16,782 nucleotides of DNA from Veillonellaceae bacterium UBA5809. Its GTDB lineage: Bacteria > Bacillota > Negativicutes > Veillonellales > Dialisteraceae. Positions 14,246-16,782 of this stretch are shown here, in pieces; position 1 is the stretch's first letter; each line of letters begins with the position of its first letter. Position numbers and translations under genes: made by a program. Where the stretch lies: contig DIDD01000068.1 in NCBI GenBank assembly GCA_002417965.1, positions 3,110 through 19,891 on the forward strand, read 5' to 3'. The notes below the pieces were generated by a model that saw nothing but the letters and a program-made list of their open reading frames with translations, ran no database searches and had not been told where the DNA came from.

Positions 14246-14983
14246 ATGGCAGCATTATGGGACATGTTACAGGAAATGAAGTCGTCCGCCTATAAATGGG
14301 TGGATCTGACCCATGAATTGAGCAGTGAAACACCGCACTGGTACGGATTCGGACCCATGGAATCAGAAATTCTTTTTGATTTTGCACCGGACTGTCCTTT
14401 CCAGGTCTGGAAATACAAGCTTCCCTCGGGACAGTATGGGACCCATGCAGATGTTCCTTCCCATTTTCATAAAGGAATGCGGGATATGAGCCAAATTACA
14501 CTGAAAGAAATGGCGTACCCCCTGGTGGTTATAGACAAATCAGAAGCCTGTGCGGCCAATCCCGATTATGAACTGACCATAGAGGATCTGAAAGAATGGG
14601 AGCAGCAGTACGGACGGATTCCTGAAGGAGCCTTTGTAGCTTTCCGGTCAGACTGGTACAAAAGAAAAGACATGGATAATTATGACGCAGAAAAGAAACC
14701 CCATTATCCCGGCTGGAAGCTGGATGCCATCCAGTGGCTGCTGAAAGAAAGAAACATAGGCGCCATCGGTCATGAACCGGGAGATACCGATGCGCCGGCC
14801 CATAATGACGGATCTTTTGCCGGAGAATCGTGCATCCTGGCTGCGGACAAGATCCAGTGCGAGCTCATGGCTCATCTGGATGAAGTGCCCCCTGCGGGTT
14901 CCCTCATTTTCGTGACATTCCCAAAAGTCAGGGACGGCACCGGATTCCCTTCCCGTCTCTTTGCCGTATGCCCTGCTGAATAA
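14246..14983 (+). CDS. Cyclase-family metal-dependent hydrolase (KynB/isatin-hydrolase-like)
   Basis: This 245-residue protein belongs to the PF04199 fold, which includes kynurenine formamidase and isatin hydrolase. Visible blocks are WVDLTHELSSETPHWYG, the metal motif region GQYGTHADVPSHFHKG, FVAFRSDWYKR, IGAIGHEPGDTDAP, ESCILAADKIQCELMAHLDEVP and the C-terminal GFPSRLFAVCP. The canonical motif is HxxxHxDxxxH. Here the first histidine is glutamine, while H, D and H are kept, so the metal site is modified or another residue substitutes. The ATG at 14246 follows an AGGGAGG site. It has its own promoter and a strong leader hairpin. It lies next to an amide-type hydrolase and amino acid permeases. 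True kynurenine formamidase activity is unlikely to be inferable from this alone. Confidence 0.85.
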   Translation: MAALWDMLQEMKSSAYKWVDLTHELSSETPHWYGFGPMESEILFDFAPDCPFQVWKYKLPSGQYGTHADVPSHFHKGMRDMSQITLKEMAYPLVVIDKSEACAANPDYELTIEDLKEWEQQYGRIPEGAFVAFRSDWYKRKDMDNYDAEKKPHYPGWKLDAIQWLLKERNIGAIGHEPGDTDAPAHNDGSFAGESCILAADKIQCELMAHLDEVPPAGSLIFVTFPKVRDGTGFPSRLFAVCPAE

Positions 14984-14991
14984 CAGCCGTC

Positions 14992-15023
14992 AAAAAATCA
15001 GGACCCTCAGGTCCTGATTTTTT
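14992..15023. terminator. Bidirectional terminator overlapping the marR-type gene 3' end
   Basis: A perfect 14-bp A6-TCAGGACC / GGTCCTGA-T6 stem (14992-15005 with 15010-15023) with loop CTCA. The stop codon of the convergent MarR gene (15007-15009) lies in the loop, so its last codons form one arm. Confidence 0.9.
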
Positions 15024-15474
15024 GATTCTTTTCCTCTGACTGGAAATTCAAATAGATTTTTTTCAGAGACTCCAGAAAATCTTCTTTTTCCCGCATAGAG
15101 AAATGATCCCAGGCCGTCTGGAAAAGCTGTTCGGAAATATCCTCAAAAATGGGACGCAGGGAGCGGCCCTTCTCCGTAAGGACCAGATACACGTTCCGGC
15201 GGTCCCGGCTGCCCGGCACCTTTTCAATATAGCCCAGGCGGACCAGCTTTTCCGCCAGAGGAGTGACCGTGGATTTGTCTCTTCCGATACGGGCGGCAAT
15301 ATCTCCCATGGTCATGGGAGAAGAACTCCGGTACAATACGGCAAGAATATTCCCATGGGCGGAGATCAGTCCGTCCAGTCCCTTTTCCGCCAGATTCTTT
15401 TCCACAAAGCGGGACATGATTTTAGCAGTCCGGCTTACAAAATAAAGCAGAAGGCGGTCATTGTTTTCATTCAT
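15007..15474 (-). CDS. MarR-family transcriptional regulator
   Basis: This 155-residue winged-helix protein has MarR architecture. N-terminal helices contain LLLYFVSRTAKIMSRFVEKNL, then SPMTMGDIAARIGRDKSTVTPLAEKLVRLGYIEK forms the DNA-recognition helix, and the wing SRDRRNVYLVLTEKGR has the signature D-R-R. A C-terminal dimerisation helix follows. The start at 15474 is preferred to 15537 because GAGGT lies six bases upstream and the longer form would add an untypical hydrophobic stretch. It is divergent from a YhdH-type oxidoreductase, and a palindrome covers that gene's -35. It is therefore probably a repressor of that gene and perhaps of itself. Such regulators commonly sense phenolic or electrophilic compounds. 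Confidence 0.9.
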   Translation of the reverse strand: MNENNDRLLLYFVSRTAKIMSRFVEKNLAEKGLDGLISAHGNILAVLYRSSSPMTMGDIAARIGRDKSTVTPLAEKLVRLGYIEKVPGSRDRRNVYLVLTEKGRSLRPIFEDISEQLFQTAWDHFSMREKEDFLESLKKIYLNFQSEEKNQKIRT

Positions 15475-15495
15475 AGTGCAACCTCGGGTAAAAAT

Positions 15496-15524
15496 ATTAT
15501 AAAACAGTAAAAAAGAAACAATAA
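15496..15524 (-). promoter_or_regulatory. Promoter of the marR-type gene
   Basis: On the reverse strand TTATTG (15524-15519), 17 bases, and a perfect TATAAT (15501-15496). The -35 is poor, so the call leans on the -10. Confidence 0.45.
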
Positions 15525-15555
15525 CAGTATACATCAAAATGAGTAAAACGCCAAT

Positions 15556-15587
15556 AGTTTGACGACGAACTTTTTGCGTGCTATTCT
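15556..15587 (+). promoter_or_regulatory. Promoter of the oxidoreductase gene with an overlapping operator-like palindrome
   Basis: TTGACG (15559-15564), 17 bases and TATTCT (15582-15587) form the promoter. The 16-base imperfect palindrome AGTTTGACGACGAACT (15556-15571) covers the -35, a classic position for MarR repression. A leader of about 65 bases follows. Confidence 0.55.
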
Positions 15588-15660
15588 GAAAAAAGGAAAA
15601 CAGGGGAGAAAGATCTGCCTTTCAGGTGAGTCGCTCCCGGACAGACAGGGGGAAGAAAAG

Positions 15661-16656
15661 ATGGAAGACAAAGAATTTACGGCATTTGTAGTCAGAGAAA
15701 ATAACGGAGCCTGGGAAGGAACCCGGGAAGCACGGAAAATTTCAGAGCTTCCGCCAGGGCAAGTCCTGATACGTGTATCCTATTCCTCGGTCAATTATAA
15801 AGATGCCCTGTCGGCATCGGGAAACCGCGGGGTGACAAGGCACTATCCCCACACGCCGGGGATTGATGCGGCGGGCATTGTGGAAGAAAGCGGATCGGAC
15901 CGGTTCCATGCCGGCGACGAGGTAATCGTGACCGGATATGACCTGGGCATGAACACAGACGGAGGATGGGGGCAGTATATCCGTGTGCCGGACTCATGGC
16001 CCGTCCGGCGGCCTGCGGGGATGACACTGCGGGATGCCATGATCTACGGTACGGCCGGATTTACGGCAGCCCTTTCCGTGAGGAAATTAATCCGTTACGG
16101 CATTCAGCCGGAGGACGGACAGATTCTGGTGACTGGAGCTACAGGCGGAGTGGGAAGCCTGGCCCTGTCGATCCTTCATAAACTGGGGTACCATACAGCA
16201 GCCGTTACGGGGAAGGGAGCCGCCCGGGACATGCTGAAGCATCTGGGGGCAGAAGAAGTGGTGCTCCGGGAAGACGCTGTCGATGAAACCGGGAAAGCCC
16301 TTCTGACGCCTCTTTGGGCGGCTGCCGTTGATACCGTGGGAGGGGCAGTGCTGGAAACAGCCTTGAAAACCGTCCGCTATGGAGGATGCGTCACCGCCTG
16401 CGGCAATGTGGCAGGATACCGGCTGGAAACGACGGTATACCCTTTCATACTGCGGGGCATATCCCTTCTGGGCATTGACTCAGTACAGTGTCCCATGGAT
16501 GAAAGAGAAGAACTCTGGCAGCTGCTGGCCGGTCCATGGAGACCCTATACCTTTGCGGAAAACACCGAAGAAATTACGCCGGAAACCCTGCCGGAGAACA
16601 TTGACCGTATTCTTCATGGAAAAGTAACAGGAAGAATTTTGGTCTGTATGGAATAA
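15661..16656 (+). CDS. YhdH/AcuI-type NADPH-dependent quinone/acryloyl-CoA reductase (zinc-free MDR)
   Basis: This 331-residue medium-chain dehydrogenase/reductase is of the zinc-lacking YhdH/YhfP/AcuI group. Members reduce activated double bonds with NADPH; AcuI acts on acryloyl-CoA. Family blocks are SYSSVNYKDALSASG, HTPGIDAAGIV, GGWGQYIRVP, MIYGTAGFTAALSV, the Rossmann loop LVTGATGGVGSLALSILHKLGY (158-165), AVDTVGGAVLETALKTVRYGG and YPFILRGISLLGIDSVQCP. The length is full. The ATG at 15661 follows a GGGGGAAG site and matches the family start; a longer frame from 15559 would run through the promoter. The divergent MarR gene is its likely repressor, suggesting a response to electrophiles. 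Whether the physiological substrate is acryloyl-CoA or a quinone/enal is open. Confidence 0.9.
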   Translation: MEDKEFTAFVVRENNGAWEGTREARKISELPPGQVLIRVSYSSVNYKDALSASGNRGVTRHYPHTPGIDAAGIVEESGSDRFHAGDEVIVTGYDLGMNTDGGWGQYIRVPDSWPVRRPAGMTLRDAMIYGTAGFTAALSVRKLIRYGIQPEDGQILVTGATGGVGSLALSILHKLGYHTAAVTGKGAARDMLKHLGAEEVVLREDAVDETGKALLTPLWAAAVDTVGGAVLETALKTVRYGGCVTACGNVAGYRLETTVYPFILRGISLLGIDSVQCPMDEREELWQLLAGPWRPYTFAENTEEITPETLPENIDRILHGKVTGRILVCME

Positions 16657-16665
16657 CGCACCAGC

Positions 16666-16704
16666 AAAAAGCGCCTGAAACCATTTCGGTTTCAGGCGCT
16701 TTTT
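16666..16704. terminator. Bidirectional intrinsic terminator
   Basis: A perfect 17-bp A5-GCGCCTGAAACC / GGTTTCAGGCGC-T5 stem (16666-16682 with 16688-16704) has loop ATTTC. It ends the oxidoreductase gene and the convergent partial gene at the window edge. Confidence 0.92.
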
Positions 16705-16705
16705 C

Positions 16706-16782
16706 TTACATAACCGGTTCCGGCAGACGGTTCAGCTTTTCATTGATCTGACGGATCTGCTCCCCCAGCTCTGCATTTTCCT
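16706..16782 (-). CDS. C-terminal end of an unidentified reverse-strand gene
   Basis: On the reverse strand one frame is open from the window edge to a TAA at 16708-16706, directly beside the shared terminator. It encodes ENAELGEQIRQINEKLNRLP followed by EPVM. The leucine/isoleucine spacing suggests a coiled coil. Only 24 codons are visible, so family and function cannot be named; the tail of a regulator or a cell-division/structural coiled-coil protein would both fit. Confidence 0.55.
   Translation of the reverse strand, partial: ENAELGEQIRQINEKLNRLPEPVM

Noticed and set aside
1..16782. CRISPR array, tRNA, rRNA, insertion sequence, phage or integrase signals
   Set aside because: I looked for regular direct repeats, tRNA-like cloverleaf ends, transposase motifs and terminal inverted repeats and saw none. 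The only large repeat is the permease gene pair.

Overview
This window looks like chromosomal DNA from an anaerobic member of the Bacillota, most likely Negativicutes (Veillonellales-like). That placement is inference. It rests on moderate-to-high GC, strong AGGAGG-type ribosome sites, a SAM-I (S-box) riboswitch, a KimA-type potassium importer, a small surface-adhesin-E-like envelope protein, and an oxygen-sensitive hybrid cluster protein with a divergent Crp/Fnr regulator. Genes are short single units or two- to three-gene operons. Most are closed by long A-stem-T hairpins, and two of these overlap the 3' end of a convergent gene.

Layout. Positions 1-1500 hold the 3' part of purA and a small VOC-fold protein, ended by an 18-bp hairpin. 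Positions 1560-4810 hold a promoter, an unrecognised structured leader, a KimA-like K+ importer and a BioD-like ATPase carrying an extra C-terminal domain. Positions 4820-5330 hold a reverse-strand exported surface-adhesin-E-like protein with its own promoter and leader. Positions 5380-6480 hold a promoter, a SAM-I riboswitch with terminator, and an orphan metQ. Positions 6507-9300 (reverse) hold an operon of hcp, a cupin and a SAM-dependent methyltransferase, with a divergent HcpR-like regulator at 9432-10106. Positions 10189-13100 (reverse) hold two tandem, closely related APC permeases of the PuuP type, each with its own promoter and a leader hairpin. Positions 13416-14983 hold an isochorismatase-fold hydrolase and a metal-dependent cyclase/hydrolase. 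Positions 15007-16656 hold a MarR regulator divergent from a YhdH/AcuI-type oxidoreductase. The window ends in the last 24 codons of a reverse-strand gene.

How the parts may work together. The metQ unit answers to S-adenosylmethionine. The hcp unit is probably a nitrosative-stress module controlled by the adjacent Crp/Fnr protein. The two permeases and the two hydrolases may form a small uptake-and-hydrolysis locus for an amino-acid-like or amide compound, but its substrate cannot be read from sequence. The most unusual themes are leader control (several unrelated genes share a strong promoter, a 60-150 nt leader and a hairpin just before the ribosome site), the uncharacterised kimA leader, a KimA homologue lacking a conserved TM1 aspartate, and a BioD-like/NTF2-like fusion.
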